Shown: positions 1 through 7,368 of the stretch, one piece after another | Layout of the letters: every line of letters begins with the position of its first letter | Numbering within the stretch: the stretch's first letter is position 1 | Assembly (NCBI GenBank): GCA_013297775.1 | Contig: JAAFIL010000011.1 | Location: 1-64,000, forward strand | DNA: 64,000 bases | Reading direction: 5' to 3' | DNA from: Bacteroidota bacterium | GTDB lineage: Bacteria > Bacteroidota > Bacteroidia > B-17B0 > Aurantibacillaceae | Notes under the pieces: generated by a model | Told to the model about the DNA's origin: nothing | What the model saw: only the letters and a program-made list of their open reading frames with translations | The model's database searches: none | Program-made: the position numbers and the translations under genes

Positions 1-128
1 TACAAACGCAGCTCTCAAACGTCCTCGTTACGCTTCGCTAAACAAGGACGAGATAAGGGTTCAAGTATTTTTACAGAGTTAGCTATTTTATTCTAAAGAC
101 CCTCTTTCTTAAAATCTCGGTTAAACAG
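1..128. repeat. right half of large palindromic intergenic repeat (copy 1, cut by window edge)
   Basis: The first ~120 bases match 56834-56953 almost base for base; I count only a handful of differences, for example at position 83. The complete copy at 56709-56917 is a long imperfect palindrome, so this is its right arm plus right flank, ending in the terminal word GAGTTAG followed by the flank TATTTTATTCTAAAG. The left arm lies outside the window. No coding capacity is apparent. Confidence 0.85.
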
Positions 129-148
129 ATTTGTATTTCTAATCAGTA

Positions 149-1540
149 TTAAAACGTAATTGTAAAATGACTATCTCCATTTAACAAGAACTTTACGTTT
201 TTATACTTTGGCGGAAGACCAAACCATCTCTTTTTATTTTTAAAAAAGGTATAGGGTTCTTTGGGTATTCCAAATAAGCCACCGTCTAATTTTTTATTGG
301 CATTCACATCGTGAAAACAAGCAATACCATACTCTCCCTTTTTAACGGCATACGCTTCAGAGTATAGCATAGTCGAATCTACCGTAATCATATTCGATAC
401 AACACCTCTTCTATTATTAAAATTTTGCTCGCCCTCCGCAACGGTGTAGTATAAATTGCCGCAGTTTTTTTTAAGTATGAATTTAATTTTTAAAGTACAA
501 TAGGTATTTATGTAAGTTGTGTCAAGCGATATTTTTGAAGGACTGAATGAATGATTAGCTGCCAATGCTGCATTCATACTTATGTTCATGGCCTTTAATG
601 AAGAAGTGAGTTCTTGTTGATTGAGCTCGTAGGTATAGACTTGTAGTGCAAGTTGATTAGTGTTTAAATTAGAACCGATGATTGGCGAGTTCGCACTAAA
701 ATCAACCTCTTTTATTTTTAATGATTTAACAGTAGTGTGCGTATATGTTTTGAAATGAATTTCTAAGTTGCTTAAATCATAAACGATAGACCAAAACGTT
801 TTATAATCCTTTTGATTTTCGGCACTCAACGAAAGAATTTTAAACGCATTTTGATAATTTTCGGGTTCATATTTTTTAATATTTTCGGATACTTGACAAA
901 ATCTATCTTCAGAAAGCCGCGATGCAGTATCGAGTTTGGATAAATTCATTTGGTAATAACTACACGACGCCAAATAATTGGTATTGGTTAAAACTTGACT
1001 AACTCCATTTTTTTGATTGATAAAAATTTTACCACCTATAAAATCAATTACCGCCGAGTTCCCCGTTTTATCAGCAATAAAATAATGCACTGTAGCCTTG
1101 ATGGGTTTTATTGTTAAGGTATTACTATTTTTTATGACCTCGTTCACGTTTTCAAAATTATCGAGTTGGAATTGTATCCATTCTAGTTCAGAAATAGTGG
1201 CGTTGTTATTATCTTGATAAGTTGTTGCGTGAAGCCAAAGTTGTTCAACAACCAATCCACGTTCATTTATTCCTCCATAAGGAAATTCTTTTCCAATTTG
1301 ATTAAATGTAAATGAACCAAATTTTGAAGTCCACGATGCCGGCTTTGTCAAACTAATCGAATAGGCGTATTTTGTTATCCCCTTATTATTTTTAATGATG
1401 TATCCTTCGCCATTATACCAATCCAAATTTCGGCCAAACAGCATTGTTCGACCCGTCCAAAAAAAAGCCGAGCAAGCTAAAGCGGAATAAGACCACAAAC
1501 CGATAGCCACCAATAAAATAACTATTTTCGTTTTCATCAT
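149..1540 (-). CDS. secreted choloylglycine hydrolase-like (linear amide C-N) Ntn hydrolase fused to DUF2141
   Basis: 463 aa. An N-terminal signal peptide (about residues 1-22) ends ...SALA before Cys23. Cleavage there would expose Cys23 as the N-terminal nucleophile of the choloylglycine hydrolase/penicillin V acylase family. The next segment, FGRNLDW, and the later LTNTNYL and SRLSEDRF segments fit the family's Arg/Asp, Asn and Arg positions. From about residue 345 the protein is different: the block GEYGIACFHDVNANKKLDGG with FGIPKEPYTF and a closing LPPKYKNVKF resembles the small secreted DUF2141 domain. The hydrolase would cleave an amide (bile salt, N-acyl amino acid or acyl-homoserine lactone type); the substrate cannot be told. 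The start is the first of two adjacent Met codons. Monocistronic, transcribed away from the HxlR gene. Family is fairly sure; the fusion is seen directly. Confidence 0.8.
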   Translation of the reverse strand: MMKTKIVILLVAIGLWSYSALACSAFFWTGRTMLFGRNLDWYNGEGYIIKNNKGITKYAYSISLTKPASWTSKFGSFTFNQIGKEFPYGGINERGLVVEQLWLHATTYQDNNNATISELEWIQFQLDNFENVNEVIKNSNTLTIKPIKATVHYFIADKTGNSAVIDFIGGKIFINQKNGVSQVLTNTNYLASCSYYQMNLSKLDTASRLSEDRFCQVSENIKKYEPENYQNAFKILSLSAENQKDYKTFWSIVYDLSNLEIHFKTYTHTTVKSLKIKEVDFSANSPIIGSNLNTNQLALQVYTYELNQQELTSSLKAMNISMNAALAANHSFSPSKISLDTTYINTYCTLKIKFILKKNCGNLYYTVAEGEQNFNNRRGVVSNMITVDSTMLYSEAYAVKKGEYGIACFHDVNANKKLDGGLFGIPKEPYTFFKNKKRWFGLPPKYKNVKFLLNGDSHFTITF

Positions 1541-1709
1541 TTAATTTTAGAATTTATAGAATGCTTACCAAGAAGAGTAAATCTAAATTAATAATTTTTA
1601 TAACATCTCAAACTGATTGTTGTGAACCAGAAGCACCATAAACCAATGCTTTCATCTTTTTTAAATTTTTTATTAGTAATACAGCAAAGATATCTACCTT
1701 TTATACACA

Positions 1710-1723
1710 ATAGTAATTACTAT
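1710..1723. promoter_or_regulatory. perfect 14-bp palindrome, candidate HxlR operator
   Basis: ATAGTAATTACTAT is self-complementary over its full length. It lies 27 bp upstream of the HxlR-family start codon in the divergent region between that gene and the hydrolase gene. The following bases (TATACTACTATACTTTGG) repeat TAGTAT-like half sites. HxlR/YodB regulators commonly bind such dyads and autoregulate; binding here is inference. Confidence 0.5.
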
Positions 1724-1749
1724 ACTCTTATATACTACTATACTTTGGT

Positions 1750-2109
1750 ATGGCAAAAATTAAAAAAATGAAACCTTCAAAAGTATGCGTCGAATATGTA
1801 CGTCCTGTAAGAGATGTCTTGGATATTATTAATGGTAAATGGAAGTTACCCATTTTAATTGCATCGTCGTTTGGCAATAAACGGTTCAAAGAATTGGAAA
1901 GAGATGTTGAAGGCATCACACCACGAATGCTCTCGAAAGATCTTAGAGATTTAGAAATGAATCCATTGGTTATTAGAACCGTTTATGATACGATACCCGC
2001 TAGTATTGAATATAGCTTATCAGATTACGGTAAGTCGTTAGATAATGTTATTGTAGCCCTGAGAGAATGGGGTAAAAAACACAGAGCTAAATTATTTACC
2101 AAATCTTGA
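1750..2109 (+). CDS. HxlR-family winged-helix transcriptional regulator
   Basis: 119 aa, the usual length for the family. The HxlR domain covers about residues 12-108: a Cys at position 13, then DVLDIINGKWKLPIL, the recognition-helix segment RFKELERDVEGITPRMLSKDL, and a wing segment ending in YSLSDYGKSL. In YodB/HypR-type members the Cys near the N-terminus senses quinones or disulfide stress, so redox sensing is possible but not shown. The start ATG follows a near -7 sequence (ATACTTTG). A perfect palindrome lies just upstream. No oxidoreductase target is adjacent; the divergent hydrolase gene and the downstream sigma factor are the obvious neighbours. Confidence 0.88.
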   Translation: MAKIKKMKPSKVCVEYVRPVRDVLDIINGKWKLPILIASSFGNKRFKELERDVEGITPRMLSKDLRDLEMNPLVIRTVYDTIPASIEYSLSDYGKSLDNVIVALREWGKKHRAKLFTKS

Positions 2110-2261
2110 AAAGTCCCAATTACTTTTTCATAAATCAAAATACTTGGCTCTAGTAAATGCCATCATTTCATTTTAGAATATTTTGATAAGTTGATACACG
2201 TTTTACAACGTTAAGCCGCATCACGTGCAAGTGCATTATTTCTATTCTAACTATTTCTTTT

Positions 2262-2269
2262 TACATTTG
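2262..2269 (+). promoter_or_regulatory. TAnnTTTG -7 box before ECF sigma gene
   Basis: TACATTTG matches the Bacteroidota -7 consensus TAnnTTTG. It sits only 4 bases before the GTG start at 2274, so a transcript from it would be nearly leaderless. I see no good TTG -33 element at the expected distance, so the box may be fortuitous. Confidence 0.35.
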
Positions 2270-2273
2270 TTAG

Positions 2274-3527
2274 GTGCTGAAAGAAAGTAATACGTTAATT
2301 CCCCATTTATTTCGTACAGAATTTTCTAAAATCGTTTCTGTACTAACGAAAACTTTTGGCTTAAATCATATCGAAGTTGCTGAAGATATTGTAAGCGATA
2401 CTTTTCTATTAGCGGCCGAAACATGGGGGAAGAAGGGTTTACCCGATAATCCAACGGCATGGCTATATACCGTTGCCAAAAATAAAACGAAAGATTATTT
2501 AAAACGTAACACATTATTTACTCAAAAAATTAGTGTAGATATAAAACATCAAACGAGTGCATCCACCGAAGTAGATATTGATTTATCGGACGAAAATATT
2601 TCGGATAGTCAATTGAAAATGATGTTTGCCATTTGTCATCCCACTATAGCTGCCGAAGCACAAGTTGGTTTATCGTTACGCATTTTATGTGGCTTTGGTA
2701 TTGATGAAATTGCTTCGGCTTTTTTATCGAATAAAGAAACCGTTAACAAACGTTTGTTTAGAGCTAAAGAAAAACTTCGCGAAGCAAAAGTAAATTTTGA
2801 ATTACCAGAAATACAGAACTTGAATGATAGATTACAAAATGTATTAACTACTTTGTATTTATTATTTAATGAAGGGTATTACTCTAACTCCACCAACACA
2901 GCCTTGCGCAAAGATTTGTGTTTAGAAGCCATGCGTTTAACTTTAATGCTTGTCAATAATGCCATTACCAATAAACCTCATGTTAACGCACTTTTAAGTT
3001 TAATGTGTTTTCACGCATCGCGTTTTGATGCACGATTAACAACCGATGGTGAAATTGTTTTGTACGAAGAACAAGACGTCAATTTATGGGATTTAGAGTT
3101 AATACTTAGAGGCGAATACTATTTGAATAAAGCTGCTATTGGCACTAACCTATCCAAATACCATTTAGAAGCGGCCATTGCTTATTGGCATACACAAAAA
3201 CAAGATACCGCCGAAAAGTGGGAGAAAATTTTACAATTGTATAACAAGCTGTTACAAATAGACTATTCGCCCATTGCCGCCTTAAACAGAACGTATGCCC
3301 TTTACAAAACAACCAATGCCTTAACTGCCATAAAAGAATTAGAGAAAATTAATTTAAAAGACAGCCACTTGTACCATGGGTTATTGGGTAATTTATACCT
3401 AGAAGTAGATGTAAAAAAAGCACACCTCCATTTACAAACGGCATTCACTAAAGCTAAATCGGAAGCGGAACGGCGTGTGTTAAAAGATAGGCTAGAAGAA
3501 ATAGACCGTATGGATAAGGGAAAATGA
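2274..3527 (+). CDS. ECF42-type RNA polymerase sigma factor with C-terminal TPR-like (DUF6596) extension
   Basis: 417 aa, about twice the length of an ordinary ECF sigma factor. Sigma region 2 covers roughly residues 8-80 (HIEVAEDIVSDTFLLAAETW, DNPTAWLYTVAKNKTKDYLKR). Region 4 is around residues 110-165 (LSLRILCGFGIDEIASAFL, NKRLFRAKEKLR). The rest is the long helical extension typical of ECF42 factors, with FNEGYYSN and the closing TPR-like segments (YSPIAALNRTYALYK). ECF42 factors usually sit beside YCII/DGPF-domain genes and lack a classical anti-sigma factor; neither is next door here. The start is GTG; no better in-frame ATG is near the beginning of region 2. Confidence 0.88.
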   Translation: MLKESNTLIPHLFRTEFSKIVSVLTKTFGLNHIEVAEDIVSDTFLLAAETWGKKGLPDNPTAWLYTVAKNKTKDYLKRNTLFTQKISVDIKHQTSASTEVDIDLSDENISDSQLKMMFAICHPTIAAEAQVGLSLRILCGFGIDEIASAFLSNKETVNKRLFRAKEKLREAKVNFELPEIQNLNDRLQNVLTTLYLLFNEGYYSNSTNTALRKDLCLEAMRLTLMLVNNAITNKPHVNALLSLMCFHASRFDARLTTDGEIVLYEEQDVNLWDLELILRGEYYLNKAAIGTNLSKYHLEAAIAYWHTQKQDTAEKWEKILQLYNKLLQIDYSPIAALNRTYALYKTTNALTAIKELEKINLKDSHLYHGLLGNLYLEVDVKKAHLHLQTAFTKAKSEAERRVLKDRLEEIDRMDKGK

Positions 3528-3971
3528 TGCCAACAAGTAACAAGTAGAATGGGCTACAACTTTCCTTTATCATTCTCACATCAAGTAGTTCTTAATGTCA
3601 TCTAAACTCAAAACGCGGCTACGCATAAATAAATCATAGAAATTTATATCGGGTGATATTGCTGGAGTTTTACGCTATCATGTTGCATTTATAACAAATG
3701 GTAGATCAAAGTCAAAAGTTGGGAATTAACATCAAAAAATAATCGGGTTTTAAAATTAGTATTATTTGATGTCCTGTTTCTATCAATAAAAGTGATTTAC
3801 CTTTGCTATTAAATGAAAGTATTATAACTGATATAAACTATTTATAAATTAGTATTAATTTTTTTTAGTAAAGAATTGCTTCATGCGCAAACGCTCAGTA
3901 TTACTCAACTCGATTCGTCTATTCGCAAAACAAATCTATACACGCAAAACTATTTAAGTATGCGTTCGTAT
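3528..3971. other. gene-free AT-rich interval
   Basis: About 440 bp between the convergent sigma-factor and hydrolase genes. Both strands hold only very short open frames, the longest being about 24 codons. I see no strong hairpin followed by a T-run, no TIR-type palindrome and none of the window's repeat families. Confidence 0.5.
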
Positions 3972-4970
3972 TTATTTCCGTTTTAACCAATTGCGCCAAT
4001 CGCTTGCTACTTTATCCCAATTGAAGATGTTGTAGTTTGGTTTTTCATCTTCTGTTAAAGGGAAAAAATTATGGTCTGTACCAATGTATGCTTTAAAGGT
4101 AAAATTATTTTTATTTTGTCGAATAAGGTTTATGCGCAAAAGGTCGTTGTAAGGAGAACTCCAATCTTTTGTTCCATAAGTAACTAAAACAGGGATTTTC
4201 AATTTCTCTAAATAGGTAATCATTGGCTCTGAAAATTCATAAGTTGTTTTGTAAGCATCGCCTTGCGAAGTTGTCATATCTGTTTTATTGGCAACAATGT
4301 CTGTCCAATAATTTATAGTGTCTTCGCCATATTTTGTGCTATCCGTATCCATTTCGTGAGCTCTGTTTTGTTGAATGATAGATAATATTCTACCCACTGG
4401 GTTTCCACCCGAATAAATTAAGTGAGTGATAGTTTTAAGTTCACTGGCCATTTTCGTTGCAATAGTGCTGCCCTCTGAATGCCCAGCAACAACAAGTTGT
4501 TTCGTAGAAACCCAATTTTGTTTTTGCAAGTATTTTACAATAGCTATGTTTCGTGGAACATAATAGCTTAACAAATTCCTTTCTATATATCCTTTGGGTG
4601 GATTTCCTGCATTATCAACATAAGTAAAATTTGATTTTAAGATTTTAACGTCTGCCATAAGAGGAACGTTTGGTTTGCCTACAATGACTAAATGGTATTG
4701 AATAGATAAACTATCGGGATTGAATGGAAAAGTACCATAAAGATTTTTACCTTGATGAATTATTAAAGGGATTGGTAAACTGCCTTGACAAAAAAAGAAA
4801 AGTGGTTTCGGAATATTCTCTTCGCCTTTTTTTGATTTAATGAGGAAGTCAACGCTATCCATTTTATACTTAAAAACAAAATGTTTAAATCCATAATCTT
4901 GTGCAGATTTCGTTTGTCCAAAGGCTGAGTAAAATACCAACAAGGTAAGTATGTAGCTTAGTGTTTTCAT
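3972..4970 (-). CDS. secreted alpha/beta hydrolase
   Basis: 332 aa from the ATG at 4970. This start gives a clean signal peptide (MKTLSYILTLLVFYSAFGQ) and overlaps the upstream glycosyltransferase stop by one base (TAATGA), suggesting translational coupling. A longer in-frame reading inside the glycosyltransferase gene is unlikely. The nucleophile elbow is GHSEGS (residues 163-168, Ser165). Asp269 in GTKDWSSPYN and His300 in GTDHNFF complete a plausible Ser-Asp-His triad. The fold suggests an esterase, acyltransferase or peptidase-like hydrolase exported to the periplasm; the substrate is unknown. Confidence 0.8.
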   Translation of the reverse strand: MKTLSYILTLLVFYSAFGQTKSAQDYGFKHFVFKYKMDSVDFLIKSKKGEENIPKPLFFFCQGSLPIPLIIHQGKNLYGTFPFNPDSLSIQYHLVIVGKPNVPLMADVKILKSNFTYVDNAGNPPKGYIERNLLSYYVPRNIAIVKYLQKQNWVSTKQLVVAGHSEGSTIATKMASELKTITHLIYSGGNPVGRILSIIQQNRAHEMDTDSTKYGEDTINYWTDIVANKTDMTTSQGDAYKTTYEFSEPMITYLEKLKIPVLVTYGTKDWSSPYNDLLRINLIRQNKNNFTFKAYIGTDHNFFPLTEDEKPNYNIFNWDKVASDWRNWLKRK

Positions 4971-6019
4971 TACCGATTTGGAGTGTTGTACTTTGATGCG
5001 TAACCTACAAATTGCCGAATAAAACATTTAGCCATCAATTTAAAAAGTTGGCGTTGACTCACCTTTATGTTGTTTCTAAGCGGCGATGCTTTGTACTGTT
5101 GGTAAGCATAAAGTCCCAAAGAGGTATAGCCGCAACTGTCCATCCAAAATTTATGCAGCGTATTTTGAAATGCTTCGGCATTAAAGCGTTGCAATAAGGT
5201 ATTTTGATGCGCCAATTGAATCAACCAGTGTTCAATAGCTTTTAAATGTTTAGCTGAAGTAATAAATTCGTTATTACCAATGCTGTTATGTAGCTCCAAT
5301 TCATTAAGCGTAACCGTAAACCCTAATTGGTTTAAAAAGTGTTGCCTAAGTTGATTACTATTTTCGATTTGCGCGCGGTGGTGAAGCACGCTTACTTGTT
5401 GCGTGTGCGATCGGTACTTTAACAAGGGTTCGTTCACATTATAAAATGCACCACGAAACGATAAATCCATCCACAGTTTATAATCTTCTACATGTTTAGC
5501 TGTTTCCGAATACAAACCATTCTCGTGCTGAAATACATTCTTCATCATCACCGTTGGATGACAAAAACAAGTAGCAAATAAAAGCGTTGATTTTAATACA
5601 TCCGATTCTGTTTGGTTATACACACGGGTAAGGGTCTGTTTTCCATTCCACGCATAATGGTCGCTCGATACAACAAGCGCATCGCTGTGCGTTTCAAACA
5701 CCTTAACTTGTTTTGCAAAACGTTCAGGTAACGATACATCGTCGGCATCCATGCGCGCAATGTAAGTGCCTTTAGCTAGTTTAAGGCCTTTGTTTAAAGT
5801 GGCAATTAATCCTAAATTTTTTTCATTTTTAATATAAACCAAGCGAGCATCGTTAAATGTTAAGCAAATGGCTTCAGAGTTATCGGTGCTGCCATCGTTA
5901 ATTAATAAAAGTTCAAAATGTGGATACGTTTGTTGCAGAATGCTTTGTATGGCCTGCTCTACATAGCTTTCGGCATTGTAAACGGGTAAAATAACCGAGA
6001 TATGTATTTTGTTTTGCAA
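4970..6019 (-). CDS. family 2 glycosyltransferase
   Basis: 349 aa. The GT-A fold N-terminal half is clear: VILPVYNAESYVEQAI at residues 9-24, LLINDGSTDNS near 38-48 and the metal-binding DADD at 91-94. The C-terminal third has no recognised motif and may define the acceptor. The product probably transfers a sugar to surface polysaccharide, lipid or protein at the inner membrane face. It lies downstream of the strong sucAB terminator, so it should have its own promoter, and its stop overlaps the hydrolase start by one base. Confidence 0.88.
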   Translation of the reverse strand: MQNKIHISVILPVYNAESYVEQAIQSILQQTYPHFELLLINDGSTDNSEAICLTFNDARLVYIKNEKNLGLIATLNKGLKLAKGTYIARMDADDVSLPERFAKQVKVFETHSDALVVSSDHYAWNGKQTLTRVYNQTESDVLKSTLLFATCFCHPTVMMKNVFQHENGLYSETAKHVEDYKLWMDLSFRGAFYNVNEPLLKYRSHTQQVSVLHHRAQIENSNQLRQHFLNQLGFTVTLNELELHNSIGNNEFITSAKHLKAIEHWLIQLAHQNTLLQRFNAEAFQNTLHKFWMDSCGYTSLGLYAYQQYKASPLRNNIKVSQRQLFKLMAKCFIRQFVGYASKYNTPNR

Positions 6020-6033
6020 AGGGTTTTAAAAGT

Positions 6034-6064
6034 AAAAAGGGGTCTTTATAGCGACCCCTTTTTT
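6034..6064. terminator. bidirectional intrinsic terminator downstream of sucB
   Basis: Stem AAGGGGTC / GACCCCTT with an 8-nt loop (6045-6052), flanked by A-rich sequence on the left and T-rich on the right, so it has a U-tract when read in either direction. It starts 4 bases beyond the sucB stop and separates sucAB from the glycosyltransferase gene, both on the minus strand. Confidence 0.85.
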
Positions 6065-6067
6065 GTA

Positions 6068-7318
6068 TTATAAACCAAGTAATACCTCTTCGGGTAATTT
6101 TCCACCAAACAATAAACGGTGTGGGTTTTCGAGCATGTCTTTAACGCGTACCAAAAAGCCAACGCTTTCTTTTCCATCAATAATGCGGTGGTCGTAGCTT
6201 AAAGCAACGTACATAATGGGTCTTATTTCTACCTTGCCATGCACCGCCACTGGGCGTTCTACAACATTGTGCATACCCAAAATAGCACTTTGTGGTGGGT
6301 TAATAATAGGGGTTGATAACATAGAGCCAAACACGCCGCCATTGGTAATGGTAAACGTGCCGCCTTCCATATCCGGAATGGTTAATTTTCCATCGCGCGC
6401 TTTAATGGCTAAGTCTTTAATGCCTTTTTCAATTTCGGCTAGGCTTAGTAATTCGGCATTGCGCAACACTGGCACCATTAAACCTTTAGGGGCACTAACG
6501 GCAATACCAATATCGCAATATTTATTATAAACAATTTCTTCGCCGCTAATCATAGCGTTTACCGTTGGTACGTGAAACAGAGCTTCGCAAACGGCTTTGG
6601 TAAAGAAACTCATAAAGCCAATGTTGGTGCCATATACCTCTTTAAATTTATCTTTGTAACGGGCGCGTATATCGTAAATGGCACTCATATCTACTTCGTT
6701 AAAAGTAGTAAGCATGGCGGTTTCGTTTTTCACACTTACCAAACGTTTAGCAACTGTTTTGCGCAACGAGGTCATTTTTACTTTTTCTTTATCGCGACCA
6801 CCTTGCCACGAGTTGCTCACCACTTGCGCTGCCGTCGGGAAACCGTTCGATAAAGCACTTAGTACATCTTGTTTGGTAATGCGCCCATCTTTACCAGTTC
6901 CATTGAGTTGCGTTGCTTTTATATTATTTTCGGCCATTAACTTAGCAGCAGCTATACTGGGCGTGCCAGTGGCATAGGTTGCTGTTGTAGCAGGGCTTTC
7001 TTTTTTAGGTTCTTCTTTCTTAGCTTCAACTTTCACTTCCGCTTTTGGCGTTTCCACAATTGCTTTGGCTTGGGGTTGAAAGGACGTGTCAATTTTCACA
7101 ACCACATCGCCAACCTTTACGGTATCGCCCTCGGCGGCTAATAGTTCAATTTTCCCACTATCTTCAGCGTTTAAGGTGAGTGTGGCTTTATCAGAGTCTA
7201 TTTCGGCTAATACTTCATCTTTTTCAACCACATCGCCGCTTTGTTTCACCCATCGGGCAATTACAACTTCGGTAATAGATTCGCCTGGACTCGGAACTTT
7301 TAATTCTACAATTGCCAT
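6068..7318 (-). CDS. sucB: 2-oxoglutarate dehydrogenase E2, dihydrolipoyllysine succinyltransferase
   Basis: 416 aa. The lipoyl domain (residues 1-77) carries Lys44 in EIDSDKATL. An Ala/Lys/Glu-rich linker follows (about 85-117), then the E3-binding domain (about 118-155, [12 protein letters not shown]...GRITKQDVL), then the catalytic acyltransferase domain with the active-site His377 and Asp381 in SYDHRIIDG. It transfers the succinyl group from E1 through lipoate to CoA. Length and domain order are standard for SucB. It lies 50 bp downstream of sucA and is followed by a terminator, so the pair forms one unit; no E3 gene accompanies them. Confidence 0.96.
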   Translation of the reverse strand: MAIVELKVPSPGESITEVVIARWVKQSGDVVEKDEVLAEIDSDKATLTLNAEDSGKIELLAAEGDTVKVGDVVVKIDTSFQPQAKAIVETPKAEVKVEAKKEEPKKESPATTATYATGTPSIAAAKLMAENNIKATQLNGTGKDGRITKQDVLSALSNGFPTAAQVVSNSWQGGRDKEKVKMTSLRKTVAKRLVSVKNETAMLTTFNEVDMSAIYDIRARYKDKFKEVYGTNIGFMSFFTKAVCEALFHVPTVNAMISGEEIVYNKYCDIGIAVSAPKGLMVPVLRNAELLSLAEIEKGIKDLAIKARDGKLTIPDMEGGTFTITNGGVFGSMLSTPIINPPQSAILGMHNVVERPVAVHGKVEIRPIMYVALSYDHRIIDGKESVGFLVRVKDMLENPHRLLFGGKLPEEVLLGL

Positions 7319-7368
7319 AATTTTAAGTCTAATTTTTTTATTGCTTTATTTATTTAAAGGACTAAGTT

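Noticed and set aside
3893-3967. 24-codon frame MRKRSVLLNS... and a 23-codon minus-strand frame in the same place
   Set aside because: Too short, no promoter or family resemblance, and both end within the gap.
4971-5027. Longer N-terminus for the secreted hydrolase
   Set aside because: It lies inside the glycosyltransferase gene and would bury the signal peptide.
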